Shown in pieces: positions 23,001 through 28,786 of a DNA stretch of 28,786 nt. Under the pieces are notes generated by a model. It was not told the origin of the DNA, made no database searches, and saw nothing but the letters and a program-made list of their open reading frames with translations. This DNA is from CCY15215 sp034932145. GTDB taxonomy: Bacteria > Cyanobacteriota > Cyanobacteriia > Cyanobacteriales > Spirulinaceae. Where the stretch lies: positions 1 to 28,786 of the forward strand of contig NZ_JAYGHV010000393.1 of NCBI RefSeq assembly GCF_034932145.1, in the 5' to 3' direction. Each line of letters starts with the position of its first letter. Position 1 is the first letter of the stretch. The translations under genes and the position numbers were made by a program.

Positions 23001-23755
23001 ACGTTCTTTTTACCGCCCTTCCCTCGCGTTTTCGCCCCAATGGATTTAATGCCAGCCGACAAACCTTTATTCTCGAAAAAATCCCCAGCAATCAAAACTT
23101 TGCGATCGAACTCCAAACCATTGATGGTGAAATTCTCACCCAAGAAGTTAGCTTTACAGAAGTTGCCACTGGGCGTTTTCAAGTTAAATTTACAGAAGGA
23201 ATTTCTGTGTTTCTCGAACAAACTAATGAAGGCACTCCCCTCGGAGTCGGCAGTATTCAAAAGCAAGGCAAAGAACTTCTCGATCTGCGAAGTATTTCCG
23301 GATTTGTTAGTAGTAGTTTCAAAGTTTATCGAGAAGCTAACTTTAGCAACACCGTCGGCTTCTTTTTAGCCAGCGATGAAAATGGAACAGTAAATGGTTT
23401 AGCACCAGGAGATGCGGGATATGCAGCAGCAGCCATTAATAACCGACTGACAGATATTGAACTCTCGGTTTTCAATCAAGGAATTGGTGAATTCTCTCAT
23501 GGATTTGCAGCAGGTTCGTTATTAGTTCCCTTTATGATTATGAATGGAACACCGGATCAATTCTTACTTGAGAATAATACCAACAATATTAACAATGATA
23601 TCATCGCCTATTTCCCCTTCTTAGGCGCAAATCCCGATAAAGTCGATCACATTCGCTTATTGGCAAATAACACTTTTGGCTTTGAAGATTTAGTAAATGG
23701 GGGCGATAATGACTTTAACGATCTGATTGTTGAGGTTAATATTACTCAGGTCTAA
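20063..23755 (+). CDS. DUF4347 / beta-helix / choice-of-anchor D / DUF4114 surface protein
   Basis: This 1230-residue modular protein has no signal peptide. Residues about 22-185 are DUF4347 (MLVIIDPSIADFQHL, LHLICHGSPGSLYLG with His78, DILLYGCQVAKTAQG with Cys121). Residues about 190-555 are an Asn/Gly-rich right-handed beta-helix ending in a choice-of-anchor Q-like segment (AIDAGNGFNLDQRG, DIGAYE). Three repeats of about 115-120 residues follow (starting near 559, 671 and 792). Each has DDTG-x-(I/F)-x-FG and a late SFQTNDT-like strand, matching choice-of-anchor D (ASPM/Hydin-like) domains. A PGTDSPGTDSPG linker near 910 leads to a C-terminal DUF4114 domain ending GGDNDFNDLIVEVNITQV. The architecture and the HlyD neighbour suggest type I secretion to the surface. 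Any adhesion role is inferred. Confidence 0.88.
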   Translation: MNYSNQVSSISQENILTPQGRGMLVIIDPSIADFQHLATGVIAGATVLQLDPNRDGVLQIGDYLRQNQGFTSLHLICHGSPGSLYLGSTKLSLANLEQYVPILQQWGTGREGDRDILLYGCQVAKTAQGREFVKALSTITSAKIAASLNLTGNAALEGNWQLDYQTGEIKSDLAFEPEVMATYPAVLINIANGDVQGLIDAINAANEGGDSTINLASNGTYELLSHTGPFNTPSDGPDLNRGWSGLPAILTKIIINGNDSIIRSSSSASEAFRLIYVDGTTSQSKSTMGDLTLNDITLENGNANLEIVGGVATVGGDDGGAIFNDRGKVTINNSTIRNNEALDEGGAIANFNGEVTINGSTINGNKSLGTTADGGVVENDGANAKLIINSSTLSGNQGDQGGAIRNRNGGTVEVNNSTLTQNTGISGGGGIFNDSSGGSFTVKNSIIAGNTGGGSGPDVVGAITGNSNNLIGNTSGTSGSIGTGSDIVDNRAIDQILNTTLAANGLLERDPFTHALVTGSPAIDAGNGFNLDQRGAVAIGVPDIGAYEIGAQSSSEVRDSGSIVIPDDTGSIDFGATSQGTTLQRTFTIASTGTLSLSLGSLTLPTGFSLVGGFPNSIAATNDPNTPQTQTFTVQLDASSAGTFTGDLSFQTNDTNNNPYNFALTGTVTKPLIIQVLDGNGNLITDDTGSFDFGTTNKDTAVEFTFKLSNPRTEAVTLSNLTLPDGFKLVGSFPTTIAGTSDPNNPTEATFTIQLDATTLGSYQGDISFQTNDTEINNPYNFNIKGTVFDPNVKLQVFSTDRTFIPDDTGIFQFGGTTKDNPVAIAFTLRNISSDTISLSDFMLPNGFSLMGDFPATIAPNSDITFTVKLDALAQGDYTGELSFLTSDTSLTDSIYNFSLGGNVSQITIPDTPGTDSPGTDSPGSIFSDRLQVNSSLKRFTTGSQGGGNLKFQLSDDASDRITQISIVYQNANGDRTLTDVLFTALPSRFRPNGFNASRQTFILEKIPSNQNFAIELQTIDGEILTQEVSFTEVATGRFQVKFTEGISVFLEQTNEGTPLGVGSIQKQGKELLDLRSISGFVSSSFKVYREANFSNTVGFFLASDENGTVNGLAPGDAGYAAAAINNRLTDIELSVFNQGIGEFSHGFAAGSLLVPFMIMNGTPDQFLLENNTNNINNDIIAYFPFLGANPDKVDHIRLLANNTFGFEDLVNGGDNDFNDLIVEVNITQV

Positions 23756-23764
23756 AAAATCATC

Positions 23765-23795
23765 AAGATTGGGCGAAAAATATTTGCTCAATCTT
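23765..23795 (+). terminator. Probable intrinsic terminator after the surface-protein gene
   Basis: AAGATTGGGC at 23765-23774 pairs with GCTCAATCTT at 23786-23795 (10 bp with one G-U pair, 11-nt loop), 10 bp after the stop codon. It is followed by the T-rich TACATTTTTGTCTTTTT. It would end the hlyD/surface-protein transcript. Confidence 0.65.
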
Positions 23796-23891
23796 TACAT
23801 TTTTGTCTTTTTCCTAAAACACCTTGACCAACTGAAAAATCCCCCTTAAACTACAAATTAAGCCCTACAATAAACTTCAGGAGTTGAAAAA

Positions 23892-24470
23892 ATGATTCAA
23901 ATAGTTGGTACAATTCTACTAATTGCCTTACTGTCTTTAACAGCAGTTTCTCAAGATGTTATTAAGGTCGGGAATTTTGGACCAAATGATGTTTTTCAAT
24001 TATTAACGGTTATTGGTTTTGTGGCTGCACTACAACATAGTGCAGTTGAGGTAATTATGTCAACTTGGCGAGATCCAATACAAGAAAAATACAAAGCTGA
24101 CATGGAGCGATTAGATGCCGAACTCGCAGTCGAAGATGAAACTCCCGAAGAGCGCAAACAGTGGATTTTAGAGCGAAAAGACATTGAGATTAAAATTAAA
24201 GAGTTTAAAACTGTAACGAGAAAACTTGCCTTGTGGATTACTCTCCTTTCTGGAGTGTTTGTGAGTGTTGTCGGGATTCGCATTTTGGGAAACTTAATCG
24301 ATCCCAGTCAACTCAAAGAAATGTCCAAATATCAATCCTTGGGTTTTAATATTATGGATGTATTTTTAACAGGTGCGTTAATTTCTGGAGGTACAGAAGG
24401 AGTTTATCAAATTGTGCAAGTTTTTAGTAGTTTCTTGAATAAGACAACCGAAAAAGTTAAAGCGAATTAA
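23892..24470 (+). CDS. Hypothetical membrane protein with coiled coil (192 aa)
   Basis: The protein has about four hydrophobic segments: residues 1-20 (MIQIVGTILLIALLSLTAVS), about 35-55 (VFQLLTVIGFVAALQHSAVE), about 110-133 (LALWITLLSGVFVSVVGIRI) and about 150-175. Between the second and third is a highly charged helical stretch (MERLDAELAVEDETPEERKQ) likely to be a cytosolic coiled coil. A good ribosome-binding site (AGGAG at 23879-23883) lies 8 bp before the ATG. No family is recognised. It is separated from the kinase gene downstream by 62 bp; no functional link is shown. Confidence 0.75.
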   Translation: MIQIVGTILLIALLSLTAVSQDVIKVGNFGPNDVFQLLTVIGFVAALQHSAVEVIMSTWRDPIQEKYKADMERLDAELAVEDETPEERKQWILERKDIEIKIKEFKTVTRKLALWITLLSGVFVSVVGIRILGNLIDPSQLKEMSKYQSLGFNIMDVFLTGALISGGTEGVYQIVQVFSSFLNKTTEKVKAN

Positions 24471-24532
24471 AATGAGAGAGAAGAGGGAATATAAGTTGTA
24501 TTTTCTCTTCTTTTTTCCTAGTCTCTCTGCTC

Positions 24533-25897
24533 ATGTTCCTTGCCACCCGTCGCCGCCTCGCTGTTTGGTATGCTACTGTTACAGCTATCCTGTTATTAGT
24601 CTTTGCGACAGGGTTTTATGTTTATGTGCGGAATACCCTCATCGATCGCGTCGATGACACCCTCAAACACGTTACCGAGGTGGTAGAACGATCGCTAGTC
24701 ATTCAGCATCAACCTGCAGCCAATGGGGGCGATCGCGTTGATATTGCCGCCAGTTTCCGCAATAATACACCAACGAGAGCAGAGGATCGCATCGATCTCG
24801 AATGGTTCGATCCTGAAGGACAATTACTCTGGTCAACCTTTAGCAGACCCCCTCAAATTCCGTTGCAACTATCGGGAAGCGGAATTACGGTGCATCTTTC
24901 ACCAACCTATCTTTTGCGACAAGTGACGAAACGGATCGAACAAGGCCGTTATGTTTTGGGATACTTGCGAGTGAGTCATCCTTGGTTTGAGGTGACTAAA
25001 CCCAGTCGTAAGTTAATTTATGATTTAATTTGGGGAACGAGTTTAACGGTTGCTTCCGTTGCGGCTATTGGTTGGCTACTGTCGGGACTGGCGATCGAAC
25101 CGATTAAAGAATCTTATCAAAGTCTCGAACAATTTACCGCCGATGCCTCCCACGAGTTGCGAAATCCGATTGCAACGATTCAAACTAATGTACAAATGGC
25201 TTTGGAATATCCCGACAGCGATCCCAAGGTACAGCAGAGACAGTTGCAAATTGTAGAACGGTTAACGCAACGATTGGGAAAATTAGTCAACGATCTGCTT
25301 TTTTTAACCCGATCCGATCGCGGAATTGCTCAAAGTCAATTGCAAAGTTTGCCGTTAGATGCACTGTTGATCGAAGCAATTGAAGAGCAGCGTTTTGTGG
25401 CGGAACGAGAAGATATTCTTTTATTTTTACACATTATCGAACCAGAAAAACGACACAATTTACAAACAGAAGAAGAATTATTTAATGTGGAGGGAGATTG
25501 GGATAGTTTAGCGCGATTATTTACCAACTTAATGAGTAATGCGATTGAATATTCTCGAGGCGATCGCACGACAAAGACAGGAGATAAAGCCAAGATCGAA
25601 ATTGAGTTACAACGGGTTAAAAAAGATCGCCGTCATGAATGGTTGCAAGTGAGAGTAAAAGATACAGGTATTGGTATTCCTGAGAAAGATTTACCTCATC
25701 TTTTCGATCGCTTTTACCGAGTCGATCCCTCCCGATCCCGCGATCGCACTCTTTCGCAACCGACAGGATCGGGTTTGGGTTTAGCCATTGCTAAGGCGAT
25801 CGTCGAAAATCATTCCGGACAGATTAAAGTTGAAAGTCAATTAAATTTTGGGACAACATTTACAGTTCTTTTACCCGTCGCTAAAGGTGAATCTTAG
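24533..25897 (+). CDS. Sensor histidine kinase, two-TM type without HAMP
   Basis: The 454-residue protein has an N-terminal membrane helix (about residues 8-30, RLAVWYATVTAILLLVFATG), a periplasmic domain of about 130 residues, and a second helix (about 163-185). The kinase core follows directly: the H-box FTADASHELRNPIATI with His207, the N-box NLMSNAIEYS, the G1 box DTGIGIPEKDLPHLFDRFYR and the G2 box GSGLGLAIAKAIVENHSG. The link after the second helix (LSGLAIEPIKESYQSLEQ) is too short for a full HAMP domain. It should autophosphorylate and pass phosphate to an unlinked response regulator; none is in the window. The signal is unknown. Its stop overlaps the end of the convergent small exported protein gene by 4 bp. 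Confidence 0.93.
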   Translation: MFLATRRRLAVWYATVTAILLLVFATGFYVYVRNTLIDRVDDTLKHVTEVVERSLVIQHQPAANGGDRVDIAASFRNNTPTRAEDRIDLEWFDPEGQLLWSTFSRPPQIPLQLSGSGITVHLSPTYLLRQVTKRIEQGRYVLGYLRVSHPWFEVTKPSRKLIYDLIWGTSLTVASVAAIGWLLSGLAIEPIKESYQSLEQFTADASHELRNPIATIQTNVQMALEYPDSDPKVQQRQLQIVERLTQRLGKLVNDLLFLTRSDRGIAQSQLQSLPLDALLIEAIEEQRFVAEREDILLFLHIIEPEKRHNLQTEEELFNVEGDWDSLARLFTNLMSNAIEYSRGDRTTKTGDKAKIEIELQRVKKDRRHEWLQVRVKDTGIGIPEKDLPHLFDRFYRVDPSRSRDRTLSQPTGSGLGLAIAKAIVENHSGQIKVESQLNFGTTFTVLLPVAKGES

Positions 25898-26178
25898 TTA
25901 AGGGGTGTGGGGGGTGAACAATCTTCCTGCCATTCAGGTACTCTAGCCTCAGAATCTTGTAAAGTGACGAGGCGATCGCGATAGTCTTGCAAACGAGAAG
26001 CCGATTGAGGTGAAATGGTACTCATGCGATCGATAACTTCAATAGCCTCTCCCCAATTTTGATGACAAACTGCATTGCTTAATTCTGCCTTCAAGTCTTG
26101 TCCTAGACTCGGCAATGCCATCCAGTTTAAACTAACAAAAATAATGAAGCCAACAAGGTTTAATACTTTGCCTTTCAC
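25894..26178 (-). CDS. Small exported hypothetical protein (94 aa)
   Basis: The N-terminus MKGKVLNLVGFIIFVSLNWM with a following ALPSLGQ looks like a Sec signal peptide cleaved near Gly26. The mature part of about 68 residues has two cysteines (AVCHQNW and EDCSPP), which could form a disulfide, and a helix-turn-helix pattern like a single TPR (WGEAIEVIDRMSTISPQSAS). No family is named. The ATG is at 26176-26178. It converges on the histidine kinase gene with a 4-bp overlap. A periplasmic role is inferred. Confidence 0.7.
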   Translation of the reverse strand: MKGKVLNLVGFIIFVSLNWMALPSLGQDLKAELSNAVCHQNWGEAIEVIDRMSTISPQSASRLQDYRDRLVTLQDSEARVPEWQEDCSPPTPLN

Positions 26179-26280
26179 GCTGTTTACCCTCTCTTTCTGC
26201 TCGTCTCAACCTCCATTCTAACTCGTCATTCAGAGAAGACAAGCGCAAAATAAATTTCAATAGGATGCGATCGCTGCACC

Positions 26281-26406
26281 TCACAGAACTCTCAATAAAT
26301 CCTCTTTCCTCACTTTTCGTTCAACCTTCGCCTCGGCAACAATCCCATCACGAGAAGTCACCGTTATTCGTCCCCGTCCGCCAATCTCTGCAAATACCGT
26401 TCCCAA
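26281..26406 (-). other. Possible 41-codon coding remnant downstream of the GNAT gene
   Basis: A TTG-initiated minus-strand frame, three bases after the GNAT stop, encodes AEIGGRGRITVTSRDGIVAE followed by AKVERKVRKEDLLRVL and a stop. The amino-acid pattern looks protein-like (alternating beta strand, then a charged helix) rather than random, but there is no ribosome-binding site and no recognised family. It may be the end of an eroded gene. The rest of the 231-bp gap (26179-26409) holds one HIP1 site and nothing else I can support. Confidence 0.25.
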
Positions 26407-26409
26407 ATT

Positions 26410-27648
26410 TTAAGAAGTCGCTTCAGGAGGATTGTGCTTATTGTTCTCTTGAGAATGAGATTCCGAGGGTTTAACTCGAAATGACTTTAACCAGTGAATG
26501 CGGCTGGGAACTGGTGTACGTGCAGGCTTAAGTCCTTGTAACATATCAGAAAGTTGTAAGCCTTCCCGACGAGTTTCTCGTAACTTATGCCAGACCGATC
26601 GCGACATTAACAGAGTATGTTCCTGACGTTCTGCGCCCAATTTTTCCAGATATTCTTCTCTTTCCGGCTGATAATCTGCCGAAACCACCTCCAGCGATCG
26701 CACTTTTTTCTCCTTAATCAAACCCGCCATCTGAGCAAACAATTCTGGATACAACCAAGTATAAGCAGGATGAACCGTAATTTTTAATTTGTGAGCTTTG
26801 TCTTCCTGAAAAGACTCAAGTTTAAAATAGCCGATCGCCGCTTTGCGCTGAGGCTCAAATACATAAGCACTTGCGACTTCTGTTTGCTTGACCAAACGCT
26901 CGAATTTTGCCGCCGTGGAGCGAAGTAAAGGGGTTTTAAAGTCCTGGATATGGCGATCGAACACTTGTCGCAACAAGGGCGGCATAGATACGGTATCCAA
27001 TTGATAGAGTAACTGTGCTTCAGCATTGCTGACGGGTAGCAAATTGGGAAGGGAGGGTTTGTGCTGGGCGAGTTCCAGGACAATTTCCGAGGTAATGTCC
27101 CAATAGGTCATTTGTGCGAGAGGTTGAAAGCCATTTTGACGATAAAGGGCAAGGGTGTCGCGATCGCTAACATTGACCTCTAGCAGCCAAGTTCGCGCTT
27201 CCCAGATCGTCTCAAAACAGTGCCGCAGCAACTGCGAGCCAATATCTTTGAGATTTAAGGCTTCTTGGGGCTGTGCTGCCTGAAAATCAATGAGAACAGT
27301 CTGAACCTGCCAAGTGCTGCGAGTGCGGTTAAAAGGGGAAACGCAAATCAGCCCGCAAATTTTTTCTTGTTGTTCGGCAACATACAAATGAAAAGGGTGT
27401 GGGTTAGAATTCGGCAAGAGACGAGCCAGTTTGAGCAGCCCATACCACTGTTGAAACTGCTCTAATTTGTCCTGTAAAGCCTCTATTTCGCTGGCTCGTT
27501 CCTGAGTCCAAGATTTGGCCGCGAGTTCTTGCACGGCCTCATAATCGCGCAGTTGTAGGGAACGAATGATGATAGTGCGATCTGGGGGAGAAGATGAATT
27601 CATAAATCTGGCTCGACTTGGCGAGGAAATAGAGGGATTGTCGTTCAT
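26410..27648 (-). CDS. GNAT family N-acetyltransferase
   Basis: The 412-residue protein has an N-terminal acetyltransferase domain at about residues 25-190: IIIRSLQLRDYEAVQELAAK, HLYVAEQQEKICGLICVSPF, a strand with WQVQTVLIDF, then LKDIGSQLLRHCFETIWEA (acetyl-CoA binding helix) and VNVSDRDTLALYRQNGFQPL. That last stretch is the classic N-x-x-A-x-x-L-Y-x-x-x-G-F signature. A second half of about 200 residues (AIGYFKLESFQEDKAHKLKI, VHPAYTWLYPELFAQMAGLI) looks like a degenerate second GNAT fold. The substrate is unknown. The start is the ATG at 27646-27648; another ATG at 27601-27603 would remove 15 low-complexity residues. It is divergent from cruF across 240 bp. Confidence 0.88.
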   Translation of the reverse strand: MNDNPSISSPSRARFMNSSSPPDRTIIIRSLQLRDYEAVQELAAKSWTQERASEIEALQDKLEQFQQWYGLLKLARLLPNSNPHPFHLYVAEQQEKICGLICVSPFNRTRSTWQVQTVLIDFQAAQPQEALNLKDIGSQLLRHCFETIWEARTWLLEVNVSDRDTLALYRQNGFQPLAQMTYWDITSEIVLELAQHKPSLPNLLPVSNAEAQLLYQLDTVSMPPLLRQVFDRHIQDFKTPLLRSTAAKFERLVKQTEVASAYVFEPQRKAAIGYFKLESFQEDKAHKLKITVHPAYTWLYPELFAQMAGLIKEKKVRSLEVVSADYQPEREEYLEKLGAERQEHTLLMSRSVWHKLRETRREGLQLSDMLQGLKPARTPVPSRIHWLKSFRVKPSESHSQENNKHNPPEATS

Positions 27649-27888
27649 TTAACCGATTCCCTCTATTCTACCCCTTACCATTGACAAATTTGCTCGTACC
27701 ATTTTCTTTCTATCTCCCTCAATTTCAGTTACAAAACTTTAAACAATTTGTTTAGAGATGTAAACTAGACGATCGGTGCGTAGTGAAAAAAATTGCCAAA
27801 ATATTCTCATCCTGCGCGATCGCCTTGGAAAGAGGGAAATTTTTCCGAGGATGCCAATTACCACCAATATTTAAGAGGGCTGGAATTC

Positions 27889-28786
27889 ATGAAAAAACTG
27901 GTTATAGTCGAGCGATCGTTCCTGATCGGTCATATTGCGTCAATGGTTTTTGGTTTGGCTGGCTTGTTATTGGTTCTCCCCAATGCTGAATTTATTGCCA
28001 GTCTTCCCCCTATTGGTCAGACGGCTTTTGGCTGGTCGATGGCGGGAGGAGGAGTGGCTTATATGGTGCTAGGAATCGCCGCCGTAGCGATTTACGCTTA
28101 TCGCGTTTTTGGGGCTAAACCTTGGCTGACTTTTATGGTATCGGCGATCGCCATTTCCTTAAGCAGCGAACTCCTGGGAACGAGTACGGGGTTTCCTTTT
28201 GGTCACTATCACTATCTCAGTGGTTTGGGCTATAAAATTGGCGGTTTAGTGCCGTTTACAATTCCTCTGTCTTGGTTTTATTTGGGTTTTGTCGCTTATC
28301 TACTGGCGCGATCGGGCTTAGAACAATTGAATATTTCTAAGGGACTGCGTTTGGGAGGGGCGATCGTCTTTGGCTCCATTCTCCTGACCTCTTGGGATTT
28401 TGTTTTAGACCCAGCCATGAGTCAAACCAGCGTTCCTTTTTGGATTTGGGATCAGCCGGGGGGCTTTTTTGGAATGCCCTATCAAAACTTTTTCGGTTGG
28501 CTGGGAACGGGGATTGTCTTTATGACGGTGGCTACTCTATTTTGGGAGAAAACCCCTCTCTCTCTGTCGCGATCGCAACTGATTTTCCCGCTAATTGTTT
28601 ATCTTGCCAATTTAGGTTTTGCCTTGGTTATGAGTGTAGGGGGGGGTTTTTGGATTCCCGCCTCTCTCGGGATTGTAGTGGGGGCTATTCCCGCGATCGT
28701 CTTCTTCTCGATGGCAAAATCCCAAGCACAAATTGCAGGAGAATGGCAAAACCAACAACAGTTCATCGTCAATGAGGTAAAGACAA
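27889..28786 (+). CDS. cruF: Gamma-carotene 1'-hydroxylase CruF (partial at right window edge)
   Basis: The frame is open from the ATG at 27889 to the window end (299 codons), so only the last residues and the stop are missing. It is a polytopic membrane protein with about seven to eight hydrophobic segments. Conserved blocks are SSELLGTSTGFPFGHYHYLS, GLGYKIGGLVPFTIPLSWFY, LLTSWDFVLDPAMSQ and PGGFFGMPYQNFFGWLGTG, which match the CruF/CrtC-like carotenoid 1',2'-hydratase family of cyanobacteria. CruF hydrates the psi end of gamma-carotene on the way to myxol-type glycosides; its glycosyltransferase partner CruG often follows but would lie outside the window. AGAGGG at 27873-27878 is a possible ribosome-binding site. 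The 240-bp upstream gap shows no confident promoter. Confidence 0.88.
   Translation, partial: MKKLVIVERSFLIGHIASMVFGLAGLLLVLPNAEFIASLPPIGQTAFGWSMAGGGVAYMVLGIAAVAIYAYRVFGAKPWLTFMVSAIAISLSSELLGTSTGFPFGHYHYLSGLGYKIGGLVPFTIPLSWFYLGFVAYLLARSGLEQLNISKGLRLGGAIVFGSILLTSWDFVLDPAMSQTSVPFWIWDQPGGFFGMPYQNFFGWLGTGIVFMTVATLFWEKTPLSLSRSQLIFPLIVYLANLGFALVMSVGGGFWIPASLGIVVGAIPAIVFFSMAKSQAQIAGEWQNQQQFIVNEVKT

Noticed and set aside
24472..24657. Plus-strand frame of 61 codons overlapping the kinase start
   Set aside because: Most of it overlaps the kinase N-terminus in another frame, and the composition is low-complexity.
26265..26474. Plus-strand frame of 69 codons
   Set aside because: It runs antisense into the end of the GNAT gene, and its other strand carries a more protein-like frame.
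27681..27702. TTGACA as a -35 element for cruF
   Set aside because: No -10 hexamer lies at a usable distance, so no promoter was called.
27783..27989. Plus-strand frame of 68 codons upstream of and overlapping cruF
   Set aside because: It has no family and overlaps the first 100 bp of the clearly conserved cruF frame.

Overview
The window is from a cyanobacterial chromosome. The HIP1 octamer GCGATCGC is frequent in the flanks (at least 15 perfect copies in the first 9.5 kb). The housekeeping genes also fit: two CpcS/CpeS-type phycobiliprotein lyases, a CruF-type carotenoid 1'-hydroxylase, QueC and Uma2 proteins. No rRNA, tRNA or CRISPR array was recognised. Both window edges cut genes: a SNF2-type helicase on the left (minus strand) and cruF on the right (plus strand).

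Layout. 1-2413: helicase N-terminus divergent from a WGR/beta-propeller protein. 2432-9137: ordinary chromosomal genes (thioredoxin, DUF726-like hydrolase, ABC-2 permease, thermonuclease, the two lyases, Uma2, queC, rarD), with two patches of short palindromic repeats. 9158-9529: the 3' remnant of an IS5-family transposase gene. 9530-16359: a polymorphic-toxin (Rhs/YD-repeat) array. 16401-17606: a 34-bp palindrome between divergent small genes, then a second Uma2 gene. 17690-17808: transposon debris. 17862-23755: a type I secretion adaptor (HlyD family) followed by a 1230-residue DUF4347/beta-helix/DUF4114 surface protein. 23892-28786: a small membrane protein, an orphan histidine kinase, a small exported protein, a GNAT acetyltransferase and cruF.

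The Rhs array is the most interesting part. Three copies of the same Rhs C-terminal core (about 525-630 bp each) lie in direct orientation, and each ends in a different C-terminal tip. Copy A ends in an unassigned tip and is followed 5 bp later by a protein with a TrpF/TIM-barrel-like pattern. Copy B ends in a cytidine-deaminase-like tip and is followed 25 bp later by a formylglycine-generating-enzyme (SUMF1) family protein. Copy C carries an in-frame TAG and an internal deletion and has a short tip. Beyond it are a small opposite-strand gene that may encode an immunity protein and an unassigned plus-strand small gene. None of the three cores has a credible full N-terminus, and copy A is cut at the IS remnant. 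This looks like a silent reservoir of toxin-tip/immunity cassettes that could recombine onto a full-length Rhs gene elsewhere. The whole block has no perfect HIP1 site.

The HlyD gene has two in-frame 21-bp minisatellites, one in each arm of its coiled-coil hairpin. Each has exactly six heptads (126 bp), which suggests matched lengthening of the hairpin. The neighbouring surface protein has no signal peptide and is a likely type I secretion cargo.
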